This document shows, in pieces, positions 1-9,253 of a stretch of 64,000 bases of DNA. The notes below the pieces were generated by a model that had not been told where the DNA came from, did no database searches, and saw only the letters and a list, made by a program, of their open reading frames with translations. This DNA is from Mycobacterium sp. OTB74 (GTDB lineage: Bacteria > Actinomycetota > Actinomycetes > Mycobacteriales > Mycobacteriaceae), in NCBI RefSeq assembly GCF_029892685.1, contig NZ_JARXVD010000001.1, positions 62,001 through 126,000 of the forward strand. The letters are read 5' to 3'. Position 1 is the first letter of the stretch; each line of letters begins with the position of its first letter. A program made the position numbers and the translations under genes.

Positions 1-257
1 GTCGACACGTCGTCGCCGGCTCGCAGTTTGGCAAGTTCGTCATTGGACAAGGGGTTGCCGTGGGCGTCGGTCCGGCTGTCCATGCCTACCAGCAGAATGT
101 CGATGGCGCCGTCGTCCCCACCGCCGCCCAAAGCGGCGGTACTGATCCGGTGAATACCGCCTTCGAAGGACCGCAACGTGCTCCACGCCACACCCGTGCC
201 GACGACTACGAGCAGCGTCATCGCAACGGCAATGACGTGGATCAGGCGGCTCGGCAC
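1..257 (-). CDS. LytR-CpsA-Psr (LCP) family protein, N-terminal part
   Basis: About 85 N-terminal residues are present and the gene runs off the left edge. A short cytoplasmic stretch is followed by one membrane segment (about residues 5-26), then the start of an extracellular domain with DILLVGMDSRTD (about residues 53-64), typical of the first strand of the LCP catalytic domain. LCP enzymes transfer polymers, in mycobacteria arabinogalactan, onto peptidoglycan. The GTG at 257 is the first start after an in-frame stop at 267-269. It is divergent from rmlD, as Rv3267 is from rmlD in M. tuberculosis, which supports a cell-wall ligase role. The catalytic arginines lie outside the window. Confidence 0.85.
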   Translation of the reverse strand, partial: MPSRLIHVIAVAMTLLVVVGTGVAWSTLRSFEGGIHRISTAALGGGGDDGAIDILLVGMDSRTDAHGNPLSNDELAKLRAGDDVS

Positions 258-377
258 CCAGCCAGGCTACTGGGGACCGATCCGTGGACCCGGTAGCACC
301 GGTTCGGCGTGTGCCGGAACCGTGGCCGGTGCTGGGCATTCAACACCAGATGTTGCAGCAAGGCAGACTGGAGCATT

Positions 378-1364
378 GTGTCGCAGCGAATAGTGATTAT
401 GGGCGCTGGCGGATTGTTGGGGCAGACGCTGACCCGGCAGGCCCGCCGGCAAGGTCGGGACGTGCTCGCGCTGTCGTCGTCGCAGTGCGATATCACCGAT
501 CCGGCTGCCGTTCGTCGGCACATCGCGCCGGGCGAGATCGTGATCAATTGCGCCGCCTACACCAAGGTCGACGAGGCCGAGGCGGACAGCCCGCGGGCGT
601 ATGCGGTGAACGCCACGGGAGCCGGCAACATCGCCCGGTCCTGTGCGGCGGCGGGTGCGCATCTGGTGCATGTGTCGACCGACTATGTGTTCAGTGGCAA
701 GCGGCGCGAGCCGTATGAGACCGACGAACCTACCGGTCCGGTCAATGCCTACGGGCGCAGCAAGCTGGCCGGCGAGACCGAGGTGCTGTCGGTGCTGCCG
801 CAGGCCCGCGTGGTGCGGACCTCGTGGGTTTATGGCGGGGCCGTGGACGGAATCGATTTCGTCGCGGTGATGCGGCGTAAGGCCATGGCTTCCGTGGCTG
901 CCGCGGTCGCCACCAAGACCGCTAGGTCCGCAGGGGCCGGTAAGGCTGTGGAGGTCGTCGAGGATCAGGTCGGTTCGCCCACCTACGTGGTCGACCTTGC
1001 CGAGGCGCTGCTCGACGTGGCCCGCGGTTCGACCACGGCGGCGCTGCTGCATGCCACCAACGACGGTGCGGTCAGTCGATTCGAGCTGGCCCGTGCGGTG
1101 TTCGAACTGATGGGTGCTGACCCGCAGCTGGTGCAGCCGGTCAGCAGTGACGCGATGGCACGGCCGGCGCCGCGGCCCGAGTTCTCGGCGTTGTCGGGGC
1201 GCCAGTCGGAGGCGGCCGGGTTGACGGCGCTCCGTCCGTGGCGGGAGGCCCTGGCCGCGGCGTTGGCGCCGGTGCCGTCCGTGATGCCGGCAGTGCCCGC
1301 ACCGACGGGGCCGGCGGTGCCCGGATCGGAAGCCGCCGCCGGGACGCTAACCTCTACGCCGTGA
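378..1364 (+). CDS. rmlD: dTDP-4-dehydrorhamnose reductase RmlD
   Basis: Makes dTDP-L-rhamnose, the donor for the rhamnose of the arabinogalactan linker, by NADPH-dependent reduction of the 4-keto sugar. The 328-residue protein has an N-terminal Rossmann motif GAGGLLG, the STDYVF serine region and the YGRSK Tyr-x-x-x-Lys pair of short-chain reductases. I chose GTG 378 because the sequence begins there as in the family and GGAG lies at 370-373; the open frame extends to 309 but reads non-conserved. A segment rich in Ala, Thr and Lys before VEDQVGSPTY looks about 15 residues longer than usual. The stop overlaps the wbbL start by 4 bases, so the two are translationally coupled. Confidence 0.95.
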   Translation: MSQRIVIMGAGGLLGQTLTRQARRQGRDVLALSSSQCDITDPAAVRRHIAPGEIVINCAAYTKVDEAEADSPRAYAVNATGAGNIARSCAAAGAHLVHVSTDYVFSGKRREPYETDEPTGPVNAYGRSKLAGETEVLSVLPQARVVRTSWVYGGAVDGIDFVAVMRRKAMASVAAAVATKTARSAGAGKAVEVVEDQVGSPTYVVDLAEALLDVARGSTTAALLHATNDGAVSRFELARAVFELMGADPQLVQPVSSDAMARPAPRPEFSALSGRQSEAAGLTALRPWREALAAALAPVPSVMPAVPAPTGPAVPGSEAAAGTLTSTP

Positions 1365-2278
1365 CTGAGCAGCAATCCGGGCCGGAACAGCACCGGCCGC
1401 TGCTCGTGGTGACGGTGACCTATTCACCGGGTCCGCACCTGGATCGATTCCTGGCGTCAATGGCGCACGCCACCGAGCGGCCGCTTCTGGTGGTGATGGC
1501 CGACAACGGGTCGACCGACGGCGCGCCCGAGGAGGCGCTCGAGCGTCATCCCGGGGTGCGACTGCTGCGCACCGGGTCCAACCTGGGCTACGGGACGGCG
1601 GTGAATCTCGCGGTAGCGACGTACCTGGATGGCCCGGACAGCGTGGTGGACCCCGAGTTCGTCGTGGTCGCCAACCCCGATGTGCAGTGGGGACCGCACA
1701 GCATCGATGAGCTGCTGGACGGCGCGGCGCGGTGGCCCGGTGCCGGTGCTCTGGGGCCGCTGATTCGTGATCCGGATGGTTCGGTCTACCCGTCGGCGCG
1801 GCACCAGCCGAGTCTGATCCGCGGCGGTATGCACGCGGTGATGGGGCCGGTGTGGAAGTCCAACCCGTGGACGGCGGCCTACCGGCAGGACCGGATTGAG
1901 CCCAGCGAGCGCCAGGTCGGCTGGCTGTCGGGGTCCTGCCTGTTGTTGCGCAGCGCTGCGTTCCGTCAGATCGGCGGCTTCGACGAGCGCTACTTCATGT
2001 ATATGGAGGATGTCGATCTGGGAGACCGACTGGTCGAGGCCGGCTGGCAGAACGTCTATGTGCCGACCGCGGAGATCCTGCACCACAAAGGACACTCCAC
2101 CGGCAGGGACCCGGCGCTCAACCTCGCGGCTCATCACCGCAGCACTTACACGTTTCTGGCCGATCGCCATGCGAGGTGGTGGCAGGCGCCGCTGCGGTGG
2201 ACCATCAGGTCTGCGCTGCTGGCGCGCGAGCGCGCAGTGGTGGGCAGTTCGCGGCGCAGGCGCCGTCGAGACAACTAA
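1361..2278 (+). CDS. wbbL: Rhamnosyltransferase WbbL (GT2 family)
   Basis: Transfers rhamnose from dTDP-rhamnose to GlcNAc-PP-decaprenol, building the linker between peptidoglycan and arabinogalactan at the cytoplasmic face of the membrane. The 305-residue protein is a GT2 fold: VVTVTYSPGPHLDRFL at the N-terminus, ADNGSTDG, the NPDV metal-site strand, and FDERYFMYMEDVDLGDR containing the predicted catalytic acid. GTG 1361 overlaps the rmlD stop by 4 bases; a longer frame upstream is out of context. Rhamnose synthesis and use are thus coupled. The Arg-rich C-terminus is plausible for peripheral membrane binding (inference). Confidence 0.93.
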   Translation: MTEQQSGPEQHRPLLVVTVTYSPGPHLDRFLASMAHATERPLLVVMADNGSTDGAPEEALERHPGVRLLRTGSNLGYGTAVNLAVATYLDGPDSVVDPEFVVVANPDVQWGPHSIDELLDGAARWPGAGALGPLIRDPDGSVYPSARHQPSLIRGGMHAVMGPVWKSNPWTAAYRQDRIEPSERQVGWLSGSCLLLRSAAFRQIGGFDERYFMYMEDVDLGDRLVEAGWQNVYVPTAEILHHKGHSTGRDPALNLAAHHRSTYTFLADRHARWWQAPLRWTIRSALLARERAVVGSSRRRRRRDN

Positions 2279-2335
2279 GCTACCCGCGAGCACCGGCCCT
2301 GCTGCCGGAGCCGCACAGTGGAAAGAGGACGCGAG

Positions 2336-3427
2336 TTGAGCGATGACGTGGTGAATCCGGCGGAGATCGATGCCGTCATCCTGGTTGGCGGGCAGGGCAC
2401 CCGGTTGCGTCCGCTAACGCTCTCGGCCCCCAAGCCAATGTTGCCGACCGCGGGTGTGCCGTTCCTTGAGCATCTGCTCGCCCGGATCGCGGCATCCGGA
2501 ATGAAGCATGTGGTGCTGGGCACCTCGTACAAGGCCGACGTGTTCGAAGAACAATTCGGCGACGGCTCGAGTTACGGCCTGGAGATCGAGTACGTAGTCG
2601 AGGACGAACCCCGCGGTACCGGTGGCGGCATCGCCAACGTGGCGTCGCGGCTGCGTCACAAGACCTCGGTCGTCTTCAACGGCGACGTGCTCTCCGGGCT
2701 TGACCTGGGTGCCATGCTCGAAGCGCATTTCCAGAAGCAGGCTGATGTCACCCTGCACCTGGTACGCGTTGGTGACCCGCGTGCATTCGGTTGTGTGCCA
2801 ACAGATTCCGACGGCCGCGTCACTGCTTTCCTGGAGAAGACCCAGGACCCGCCGACCGATCAGATCAACGCCGGGGCGTACGTGTTCCAGCGCGAAGTGA
2901 TCGACCGGATCCCCACCGGGCGCGAGGTGTCGGTGGAACGCGAGGTCTTCCCCAAGCTGCTCTCCGAGGGGCTGAAGGTGTTCGGCTACGTCGATGCCAC
3001 CTACTGGCGCGACATGGGCACGCCGGAGGACTTCGTCCGCGGCTCAGCGGATTTGGTGCGCGGCATCGCACCGTCGCCGGTACTTGACGGGCACCGCGGC
3101 GAGAGCCTGGTGCACGAAGGTGCCGCGGTGGCGCCGGGTGCGCTGCTGATCGGTGGCACCGTGGTCGGCCGCGGCGCCGAGATCGGCGCCGGGGCACGGT
3201 TGGACGGCGCGGTGATCTTCGACGGCGTCAAGATCGAAGCAGGTTCGGTGGTGGAGCGTTCGATCATCGGCTTCGGCGCGCGGGTCGGTCCGCGCGCCTT
3301 GATCCGGGACGGGGTGATCGGCGACGGGGCCAACATCGGCGCCCGCTGCGAGTTGCTCCGCGGTGCTCGGGTGTGGCCCGGAGTCACCATCCCGGACGGC
3401 GGCCTGCGCTTCTCGACGGACGTCTAA
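2336..3427 (+). CDS. manC: Mannose-1-phosphate guanylyltransferase-like nucleotidyltransferase (Rv3264c type)
   Basis: Forms GDP-mannose from mannose-1-phosphate and GTP, feeding PIM, lipomannan and mannosylated proteins. Residues about 10-240 are the nucleotidyltransferase domain with GGQGTRLRPLT and the SAPKPM loop; the C-terminal third is a left-handed beta-helix of hexapeptide repeats (GAEIGAGARLDGAVIF). Start TTG 2336 is preferred because GAGGA lies at 2325-2329, six bases upstream; GTG 2318 and GTG 2348 are alternatives. The gene was also named manB or rmlA2 in older annotation. It follows rmlD-wbbL at 57 bases, so probably the same operon. Its end overlaps the convergent membrane gene by 4 bases. 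Confidence 0.9.
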   Translation: MSDDVVNPAEIDAVILVGGQGTRLRPLTLSAPKPMLPTAGVPFLEHLLARIAASGMKHVVLGTSYKADVFEEQFGDGSSYGLEIEYVVEDEPRGTGGGIANVASRLRHKTSVVFNGDVLSGLDLGAMLEAHFQKQADVTLHLVRVGDPRAFGCVPTDSDGRVTAFLEKTQDPPTDQINAGAYVFQREVIDRIPTGREVSVEREVFPKLLSEGLKVFGYVDATYWRDMGTPEDFVRGSADLVRGIAPSPVLDGHRGESLVHEGAAVAPGALLIGGTVVGRGAEIGAGARLDGAVIFDGVKIEAGSVVERSIIGFGARVGPRALIRDGVIGDGANIGARCELLRGARVWPGVTIPDGGLRFSTDV

Positions 3428-4752
3428 TGCTTTGGAAGTAGGTCGGATTCGGCTGGCGCGTATTCGGCACCCCCGGTTAAATGCGCGGACGGAGTGGTCG
3501 AAGGAGGGTCCAGGGACTCAGCGGTTCCGAATTGTGGTGCCAGTAAGGGGGTGGGCAGGCCGTCCTCGCGGACAACTGTCGTGATCCGTAGCAAGGGATG
3601 ATCTGACACCAATTCCTCGATTACGCCGCGTGGTGCGAACTGCGTCTCCTCGCACAAGACCTGTGCGGCATCACTGCCGCCCAAGTCATGAAGATTCCGT
3701 GCTTCGTTTACGAACCCGAGCGGGTCGGCGTTGAACGACTTGTGCGGGGGATAGCACGTACGAGTGTCTTTCACCTCTTGATGAGTGACTGCAATAACGT
3801 CGATGCCAAGCTGGACCAACCGTACGGCTCGGGTGTCGATATCGACCGCGGCTTCGCCGTGCACCGTTTGCCCGGCGAGCAGGAACGAACCCATATCCGA
3901 TGTCGCAATCGAGGCGGCGTAAATCAGCTTTGCATCGACTGGCTTTGCGGGAGTCTCGCGGTAGTCGCGGAATTGATTTTCAAGTGGACCGAGGTATTCG
4001 GCAACAAATTCCGGTGTGGGGGGCTCTGGAGTCGTCCCGTTGGGGTACTCGACGACCCGCACTAGTCCTGCCGGAAGTTCCACATCGGCTGAACCGTAGT
4101 TGTGGAGCGTGTACTTCGCCTTGAGATGGACGATTGGACCTGAGTAGCCCGCCGGCGATAATTCGGCCTCTAAATCGACACCCGGGCGCGAACTCTCGGG
4201 CAGGTAGTAGTGCTGGATCCAGAACTGCACCAGACCTAGAGCGGGGAAAAGGGCAGCGATTACCACGGCGCCCCTTTTGATGGCGCCCTCAGCGTGACGA
4301 CTCAAGAAGATCACCCAGAACAGCGCAATACCGCCCAGCGACAATGCGACTCCAGTGATTCCCCAATATTGATGGACCGGGCTGTGGACGTCGACCAGCC
4401 ACACGTAGACCGCCAGACATGCGACGAATATCTGGCTGACCATAGTGGTGAGCACGGCGTTGGGTGAATTTCTGATAATCAAGCCGATCGAGAGCCAGCA
4501 GGCGATGGCGATGACCAATAGCAACGCCGATCCGAACAAGCCCCACCCGGTTCCGACCAGCTTCGCGTCCCACGCGGTAAGCCAGCTGACGATTACCGCG
4601 TCGACCGCCACACAAGACACCAGCAGAATGCGGGTGCGCGTGCTCAGGTCACCGATCGTGAAGGCGGATGCGGGCTCCGCCTCGGGAACCGAATCATCGG
4701 TGCCGGCGGGGGAGCCTTCGGGCGGCGCCCCGATCATGTTCTTCATCCGCAC
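3424..4752 (-). CDS. Unrecognised multi-pass membrane protein with extracytoplasmic domain
   Basis: I do not recognise the family. The 442-residue protein has an acidic Pro/Ser-rich N-terminus (1-38), then about five hydrophobic segments (roughly 40-60, 71-93, 100-119, 129-150, 161-185), followed by about 250 soluble residues. That part starts with a strand-rich stretch (HLKAKYTLHNYGSADVELPA) resembling an Ig-like or DUF-type beta-sandwich, and contains two Cys (in TRTCYPP and VLCEET) that could form a disulfide outside the cell. Base composition looks less GC-rich than the neighbours. It sits between manC and the F420 genes, where M. tuberculosis has a different gene, which fits lineage-specific gain. 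Its 3' end overlaps manC tail to tail. Confidence 0.75.
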   Translation of the reverse strand: MRMKNMIGAPPEGSPAGTDDSVPEAEPASAFTIGDLSTRTRILLVSCVAVDAVIVSWLTAWDAKLVGTGWGLFGSALLLVIAIACWLSIGLIIRNSPNAVLTTMVSQIFVACLAVYVWLVDVHSPVHQYWGITGVALSLGGIALFWVIFLSRHAEGAIKRGAVVIAALFPALGLVQFWIQHYYLPESSRPGVDLEAELSPAGYSGPIVHLKAKYTLHNYGSADVELPAGLVRVVEYPNGTTPEPPTPEFVAEYLGPLENQFRDYRETPAKPVDAKLIYAASIATSDMGSFLLAGQTVHGEAAVDIDTRAVRLVQLGIDVIAVTHQEVKDTRTCYPPHKSFNADPLGFVNEARNLHDLGGSDAAQVLCEETQFAPRGVIEELVSDHPLLRITTVVREDGLPTPLLAPQFGTAESLDPPSTTPSAHLTGGAEYAPAESDLLPKH

Positions 4753-4826
4753 TCCTCACCGAGGTTTTCACCGATGACGGCACGGTATGACTCGCAGGCG
4801 CGGTCAGTCGCGAGTAGTGGACTACC

Positions 4827-5378
4827 TCAATCAGCACTTGCGCTGCTGCGCGCGTGCCGTACCAATGCGGTCAGCCCGGCATCGTCGTCCGGAATACCGT
4901 CGAGGGGCCACCAACGCAGGTCTATTGACTCGTCAGTGCAATGGATTTCGGCATGCGCCGGCGCGAATGCCAGGTATTGCATGTCCAGGTGTCGGGTAGG
5001 CACACCAAGGGAACAGGTCAGCGCGTGCACGTGCAGCGCCGCGGGCATCTCGGTGATGGTCAGCCCGTCGATGCCGGATTCCTCGCTGGCTTCGCGCAGC
5101 GCGGCGGCCCGGATGTCGGGATCGATGTCCTCGCAGTGACCGCCGAGTTGGACCCAGCGGCCCAATCGAGGATGCAGGGTGAGCAGGGCCTGGGTGCGGG
5201 TGTGGTCCAGCACCAGCGCCGAGGCGGTGATGTGTCCGGGTTCGCAGGCCCGCCGGCAGGCATCGGGTCGGGCCGCGGCGAAGGCAGTCAGGGCGTGCCG
5301 CAGGCTGTCTTGCTCCGGATCCGGGGCCTGCCAGTCGCGCAGGGTATTCAGCACCGAGGCGTGCAGGGAGTCGATCAT
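4827..5378 (-). CDS. Nudix hydrolase coupled to fbiB
   Basis: A 183-residue Nudix-fold pyrophosphohydrolase. The helix motif REASEESGI with upstream GGHCE is visible at about residues 77-100; the spacing between the Gly and first Glu is looser than the textbook GX5E form. The N-terminal 40 residues are helical and outside the core. Its ATG overlaps the fbiB stop (ATGA), so it is translated with the F420 operon. The substrate is unknown. A role in cleaning up a phosphorylated F420 intermediate or flavin nucleotide is only inference from the coupling. Confidence 0.88.
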   Translation of the reverse strand: MIDSLHASVLNTLRDWQAPDPEQDSLRHALTAFAAARPDACRRACEPGHITASALVLDHTRTQALLTLHPRLGRWVQLGGHCEDIDPDIRAAALREASEESGIDGLTITEMPAALHVHALTCSLGVPTRHLDMQYLAFAPAHAEIHCTDESIDLRWWPLDGIPDDDAGLTALVRHARSSASAD

Positions 5379-6748
5379 CGGCGGATCAGCAGATCGTCGG
5401 TGGGCACCGGCTCCCGGGGACGGGCCGGCTCATCGGTCTCTGGCAGGTGCCCGATGGCGATGGCGCCCAACGGTTCCCAGTCTGCGGGTAGGTCGAGCTC
5501 GCTGCGAACCAGGTCAGCGGCGAAGATCGTCGAGCCGATCCAGCAGCTGCCGATGTCGCGAGCTGCCAATGCGACCAGCAGCGCCTGCACCGCCGCACCC
5601 GCTGCGACGGTGAACATGGTGTGCTCCGCTGCGGTACGGGCGGCATCCGGATAGCCGTGGGCGCCGTCGGGAACCATGAAAGGGATGACGAGTTCGGGTG
5701 CGTCATAGAGGATTTGGCCGCGTTCTACGCGCCTGTCCACCGAGTCGGCAGGCCGGCCATCTCCGGCCAGGTCGGCCCGCCATTTGGCTTTCATGCTGTC
5801 CAGCAGGCGAATTCGGGTCTGCTGGTACTGCACCCAGACGAACCGCACCGGTCGGGTGTGGTGTGGTGCCGGCGCGGTGAGTGCCTCGCCGATTGCGGCC
5901 GCTATGACGGCCGGGTCCACCGGCTCGGCGCTGAACGAGCGCACCGAGCGCCGCATCAGCTGGGCCTGCCGACGCCCAAGCGCCAGGGCCTCCTCGGTGC
6001 CCAGCCAGAACAGGTCCTCTTGGCCCGCGCGCACCAGTGTCCGGCCGTTCGAGCCGTCGTCCTCCGGGTGCAGTCCACGGACCACCGCGGCCGGGATGCC
6101 CGTCAGCTTGCCCTTGACCAGGTCGGCGGCCGCCGCGATCTCGTCGGCCACGGCGACTTCGGTCACCAGCAGCTCATTGCCGTGGCTGTCCTGGGCGCCA
6201 GAGTATCCGTGCAGCACAGCCAGTCCGGCCGACCCGATGGCGGCGTCGATCTGTCCGTTGCGCCAGGCACGTCCCATGGTGTCGGTGATGACGACTGCGA
6301 CGGTTACCCCGAGCAGCTCGCGGAGCCGGGCGCGCAGCCGGGCCGCGCTGCCGTCGGGGTCGACCGGCAACAGCGCCAATTCGGTTGTACTGACGTTGGA
6401 TCCGTCGACGCCGGCGGCGGCTTGGATCAGCCCGATTTTGTTCTCGGTGATCAAGGTGCGACCCTTGCGCGCCAGCACTCGGACCGCTTCGGCATCGATC
6501 AGCTTGCGGCGCAGGGCGTCCCGCTCGTCGGGGTCGGTGGGTGCGGGGACGATGCGGCCCTCGGCCTTGGACAGCACCTTGCTGGTGAGCACCAGCACGT
6601 CGTCGTCACGCAGCCACGCGGCGGCCTGCGCGATGGCGGCCGCCACGTCGTCGCCGGGGCGGAATTCTGGAAGCCCTGGCACCGGCAGGATTTCGATGGC
6701 GGTAGCCGAACCGTGTTCGGTCGCCTCTGGGGTGCCGGAATCTGTCAC
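5375..6748 (-). CDS. fbiB: Coenzyme F420:L-glutamate ligase / dehydro-F420-0 reductase FbiB
   Basis: Two-domain enzyme of F420 synthesis. Residues about 1-245 are the CofE-like ligase ([44 protein letters not shown]) that adds glutamates; residues about 250-457 are an FMN-binding nitroreductase-like domain that reduces dehydro-F420-0 and helps extend the poly-glutamate tail. GTG 6748 overlaps the fbiA stop (GTGA), which fixes the start; the frame is open to 6880 but that extension is Arg-rich noise. The 457-residue length matches mycobacterial FbiB. It lies between fbiA and the Nudix gene in one coupled operon. Confidence 0.96.
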   Translation of the reverse strand: MTDSGTPEATEHGSATAIEILPVPGLPEFRPGDDVAAAIAQAAAWLRDDDVLVLTSKVLSKAEGRIVPAPTDPDERDALRRKLIDAEAVRVLARKGRTLITENKIGLIQAAAGVDGSNVSTTELALLPVDPDGSAARLRARLRELLGVTVAVVITDTMGRAWRNGQIDAAIGSAGLAVLHGYSGAQDSHGNELLVTEVAVADEIAAAADLVKGKLTGIPAAVVRGLHPEDDGSNGRTLVRAGQEDLFWLGTEEALALGRRQAQLMRRSVRSFSAEPVDPAVIAAAIGEALTAPAPHHTRPVRFVWVQYQQTRIRLLDSMKAKWRADLAGDGRPADSVDRRVERGQILYDAPELVIPFMVPDGAHGYPDAARTAAEHTMFTVAAGAAVQALLVALAARDIGSCWIGSTIFAADLVRSELDLPADWEPLGAIAIGHLPETDEPARPREPVPTDDLLIRR

Positions 6749-7749
6749 AACGTGATCCCGGCCAGGTCCAGACCGGCTTGGACCATTGCGGCGGTGGTTT
6801 CCGGGTCGGTCATCAGAAGCGGTACGGCCCGTACGCTCACGCCTTCGATTTGGGCGTGGTCGCCCTCGTCGATCAGCCACCCGTCCAGGATGCCGGTGCC
6901 GCTGCGGGCACCGTAGTGCGCGCCGACGGCTTCGGATGTGCTGTCCACACCGATGACCTTCAGACAGTCATCGGCCATGCCGCGCAACGGTTTTCCCGCG
7001 ACGATCGGGGAATACCCGATGACCGGCGCCGGGGTGGACCGCAGGGCACTGCGCACTCCTGGGACGGCCAGGATGGCTCCGATGCTGACCACCGGGTTGG
7101 ACGGCGCCAGCAGCACGACGTCGGCTCCGCCGATGGCCTCTGCCACGCCGGGTGCGGTGGTGGCCTTGTCCGTTCCGATGAACGCGAAGCTGTGCGTTGG
7201 GATTTGCGCGCGGTAGCGCACCCACCATTCTTGGAAGTGGATGGCGCGGTTGTCAGCGGACTCGGGATCGGTTACCACGACATGGGTTTCGCTTCGGTCG
7301 TCGCTGACCGGCAACAGTCGGGCACCGGGCTGCCAGCGGTCGCAGAGCGCCTCGGTGATCTGGGACAGCGGGTAGCCGGCCCGCAGCATCTGGCTGCGGA
7401 CAAGGTGGGTCGCGAGATCGCGATCGCCCAGCCCGAACCAGTCCGGTTGGACGCCGTAGGCGGCGAGTTCTTCCTTGGCGTTCCACGTTTCGTTGCGGTG
7501 GCCCCAGCCTCGCTCGGGGTCGATGCCGCCGCCCAGGGTGTACATGCAGGTGTCCAGATCGGGGCAGATGCGGACGCCGTACATCCAGGCGTCATCGCCC
7601 ACATTTACGATCGCGGTGAGCTCATGGGTCGCGGGCTCCGAGTCGGCTCCAGCGAACTCGGCCGCGAATTGGCCCAGCCCCAACAGGTTCTGGACGCCGA
7701 GCAGAAAGCGGGCGCCGCCGACTCCGCCGACCAGAACCGTCACCTTCAC
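6745..7749 (-). CDS. fbiA: Phosphoenolpyruvyl transferase FbiA (CofD family)
   Basis: Joins the activated phosphoenolpyruvyl guanosine diphosphate made by FbiD to the deazaflavin Fo, giving dehydro-F420-0. The 334-residue protein opens with [16 protein letters not shown], the CofD nucleotide-binding loop, and shows the conserved NVGDD and [13 protein letters not shown] segments and [13 protein letters not shown] 7749 is the first plausible start. It is the first gene of the fbiA-fbiB-Nudix operon and is divergent from whiB2, as in M. tuberculosis. Confidence 0.97.
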   Translation of the reverse strand: MKVTVLVGGVGGARFLLGVQNLLGLGQFAAEFAGADSEPATHELTAIVNVGDDAWMYGVRICPDLDTCMYTLGGGIDPERGWGHRNETWNAKEELAAYGVQPDWFGLGDRDLATHLVRSQMLRAGYPLSQITEALCDRWQPGARLLPVSDDRSETHVVVTDPESADNRAIHFQEWWVRYRAQIPTHSFAFIGTDKATTAPGVAEAIGGADVVLLAPSNPVVSIGAILAVPGVRSALRSTPAPVIGYSPIVAGKPLRGMADDCLKVIGVDSTSEAVGAHYGARSGTGILDGWLIDEGDHAQIEGVSVRAVPLLMTDPETTAAMVQAGLDLAGITL

Positions 7750-8298
7750 AACGTTTGACCCTAGGCGATCGGCGATCGGCTGTGTGCCGGACCCTGGTGG
7801 GTTCGCGATGAGGGCCCGCTGCTATGGCGGTGATCGCGTCTGGCTCGAGGCGGACGGCTGTGACGACGGCCACGGCCCGCCTGAGCTGCGCAGGCGCTAC
7901 AATCGGAGCTCATCTCAAGGATTGCGCGCATGTGCGATTTTCGTGTTCTTGTGGTAGTTGGCAAGTCTCAGTATTCACTTGCGTCACAGGGGTACCGGGG
8001 GCCTCGAATTCGAACATTGTTATGCGCCAGCGTGTGATTCGTCACGTTTGCGACACGCCGTGGTTACGACGCGCCGAAATCAGGTCACAAGATGGTAGGA
8101 AACGCGCCGCTTCCGCTTGACCCTCGCAGCTAACCCGTGTGTAATCACATCAGTGTCATTTCCCGGTCCGTTAGCCGGTTGCGGTGTGGCAGACCGAGAT
8201 TCGACCATTTGTTCGAATTGAGATGTCGCACGATACACGCATGGCAAGCAGTTGGACTCCGTTGGGAAACTACGTAACGCAGGGGAGGGAGGCGGCAG
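7750..8298. other. fbiA-whiB2 divergent intergenic region
   Basis: About 550 bases without a convincing gene. It must hold the fbiA promoter on the left, which I could not place, and a good whiB2 promoter at 8117-8145. Open frames of up to about 100 codons exist on both strands, but none has a credible ribosome site and recognisable protein. The distance from the promoter to whiB2 gives a leader of about 145 bases. Confidence 0.7.
8117..8145 (+). promoter_or_regulatory. Predicted SigA-type promoter of whiB2
   Basis: A -35 box TTGACC (8117-8122) and a -10 box TGTAAT (8140-8145) are separated by 17 bases, close to the vegetative consensus. Transcription would begin near 8152 and give a leader of about 145 bases before whiB2. 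Prediction from sequence only. Confidence 0.6.
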
Positions 8299-8688
8299 AT
8301 GTCTTATGAACATGCTGATTTCGATCATGTCGTCCGGTTCGATGGTCGGATGCTCGGCTCGGTTGGCAGCGCGCCGCACACACACACCGGACCGGGCCAG
8401 TACGCCGTCGGAGGACGGCCACAACTGAGCCTGGTGCCCGATCAGCCGGATACCGATCCGGAGATCGCCGACGACCAATGGCAGGACCGCGCCCTGTGCG
8501 CGCAGACCGACCCCGAAGCGTTCTTCCCGGAGAAGGGCGGTTCGACCCGCGAGGCCAAGCGCATCTGCCTCGGATGCGAGGTGAAGGACGCGTGCCTGGA
8601 GTACGCGCTGGCCAATGACGAGCGGTTCGGTATCTGGGGTGGGCTGTCGGAGCGCGAGCGCCGGCGGATCAAGCGCGGCGTCATCTGA
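8299..8688 (+). CDS. whiB2: WhiB-family iron-sulfur regulator WhiB2 (WhmD)
   Basis: Essential regulator of septation and division in mycobacteria. The 129-residue protein has a variable N-terminal 55 residues and the core domain with the four cluster-binding Cys in LCAQ and ICLGCEVKDAC, the FGIWGG turn, and the basic tail RERRRIKRG that contacts DNA. The ATG at 8299 has AGGGAGG at 8285-8291, a strong ribosome site. The N-terminus is longer than the 89-residue M. tuberculosis protein and resembles the 129-residue WhmD of rapid growers. Genus-typical neighbours are fbiA (divergent) and the Rv3259-like gene (convergent). Confidence 0.96.
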   Translation: MSYEHADFDHVVRFDGRMLGSVGSAPHTHTGPGQYAVGGRPQLSLVPDQPDTDPEIADDQWQDRALCAQTDPEAFFPEKGGSTREAKRICLGCEVKDACLEYALANDERFGIWGGLSERERRRIKRGVI

Positions 8689-8710
8689 CGCCACGCTCCA
8701 GTCGGTTGGC

Positions 8711-9166
8711 TCAGTCGTCGTCGGTCATGGTCGGGTCGATCACCGACGGTTCGACACCGAGGTAGGTGGCCACCTGCGCCACCAACACCTCATGCAGTAG
8801 CTCGGCGAGGTCTGCGGAGTCCTTGGCCCGCCGTTCAATTGGCTTGCGGAACAATACAATTCGTGCCCGCGTTGCGTTACCGCGGACATCGACTCCGGCA
8901 GGAATGAGCCGGGCCAGGGCCACGGGCCCGTCGGCGACCACCTCGGGCGGCCATTGCACCGCATCGGGGTCCCTGGGGGAAATCCGCGGAATCTCATCTA
9001 CCGCCACATCTAGGCCGGTGAGTCGGCTGTGCCATTGACGTTCGATCGGTTCGTACGCTTCCAACACAGCCATGTCGAATCGTTCGGCGCGGCTGCGCCA
9101 GCCCGGAACGGTTGGAGGAAGCAGCGGGCCACGCATGCCACGGCGGCGCACCCGGGAGTAGGCCAT
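8711..9166 (-). CDS. Zincin-like metallopeptidase-family protein with incomplete HExxH (Rv3259 type)
   Basis: A 151-residue protein of the small metallopeptidase-like family found next to whiB2 in mycobacteria. Recognisable segments are MRGPLLPPTVPGWRSRAERF near the N-terminus and LFRKPIERRAKD before the final helix. The expected zinc motif HExxHxxG reads HEVLVAQV, so Glu and the first His are kept but the second His is Val; catalytic activity is therefore doubtful. The start at 9166 (MAYSRVRRRG) is chosen because upstream codons read as Arg/Pro-rich noise although the frame is open. It faces whiB2 tail to tail and is divergent from the DUF3499 gene with only about 87 bases between. Confidence 0.85.
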   Translation of the reverse strand: MAYSRVRRRGMRGPLLPPTVPGWRSRAERFDMAVLEAYEPIERQWHSRLTGLDVAVDEIPRISPRDPDAVQWPPEVVADGPVALARLIPAGVDVRGNATRARIVLFRKPIERRAKDSADLAELLHEVLVAQVATYLGVEPSVIDPTMTDDD

Positions 9167-9253
9167 CGGCCGATAATAACGGTTGGAGATCGGCGCCTCG
9201 ATCGCGCGCGTGTCCGGCGGCGGGCGGCGTTTCGGCGCGCTAGCCTCTGGCGT

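Noticed and set aside
7824..8120. A 98-codon plus-strand frame in the fbiA-whiB2 gap
   Set aside because: It ends where the whiB2 promoter begins, has no ribosome site and no recognisable sequence.
9029..9253. N-terminal extension of the DUF3499 protein
   Set aside because: It overlaps the divergent metallopeptidase-like gene and lacks conserved features; GTG 9254 starts the known protein.
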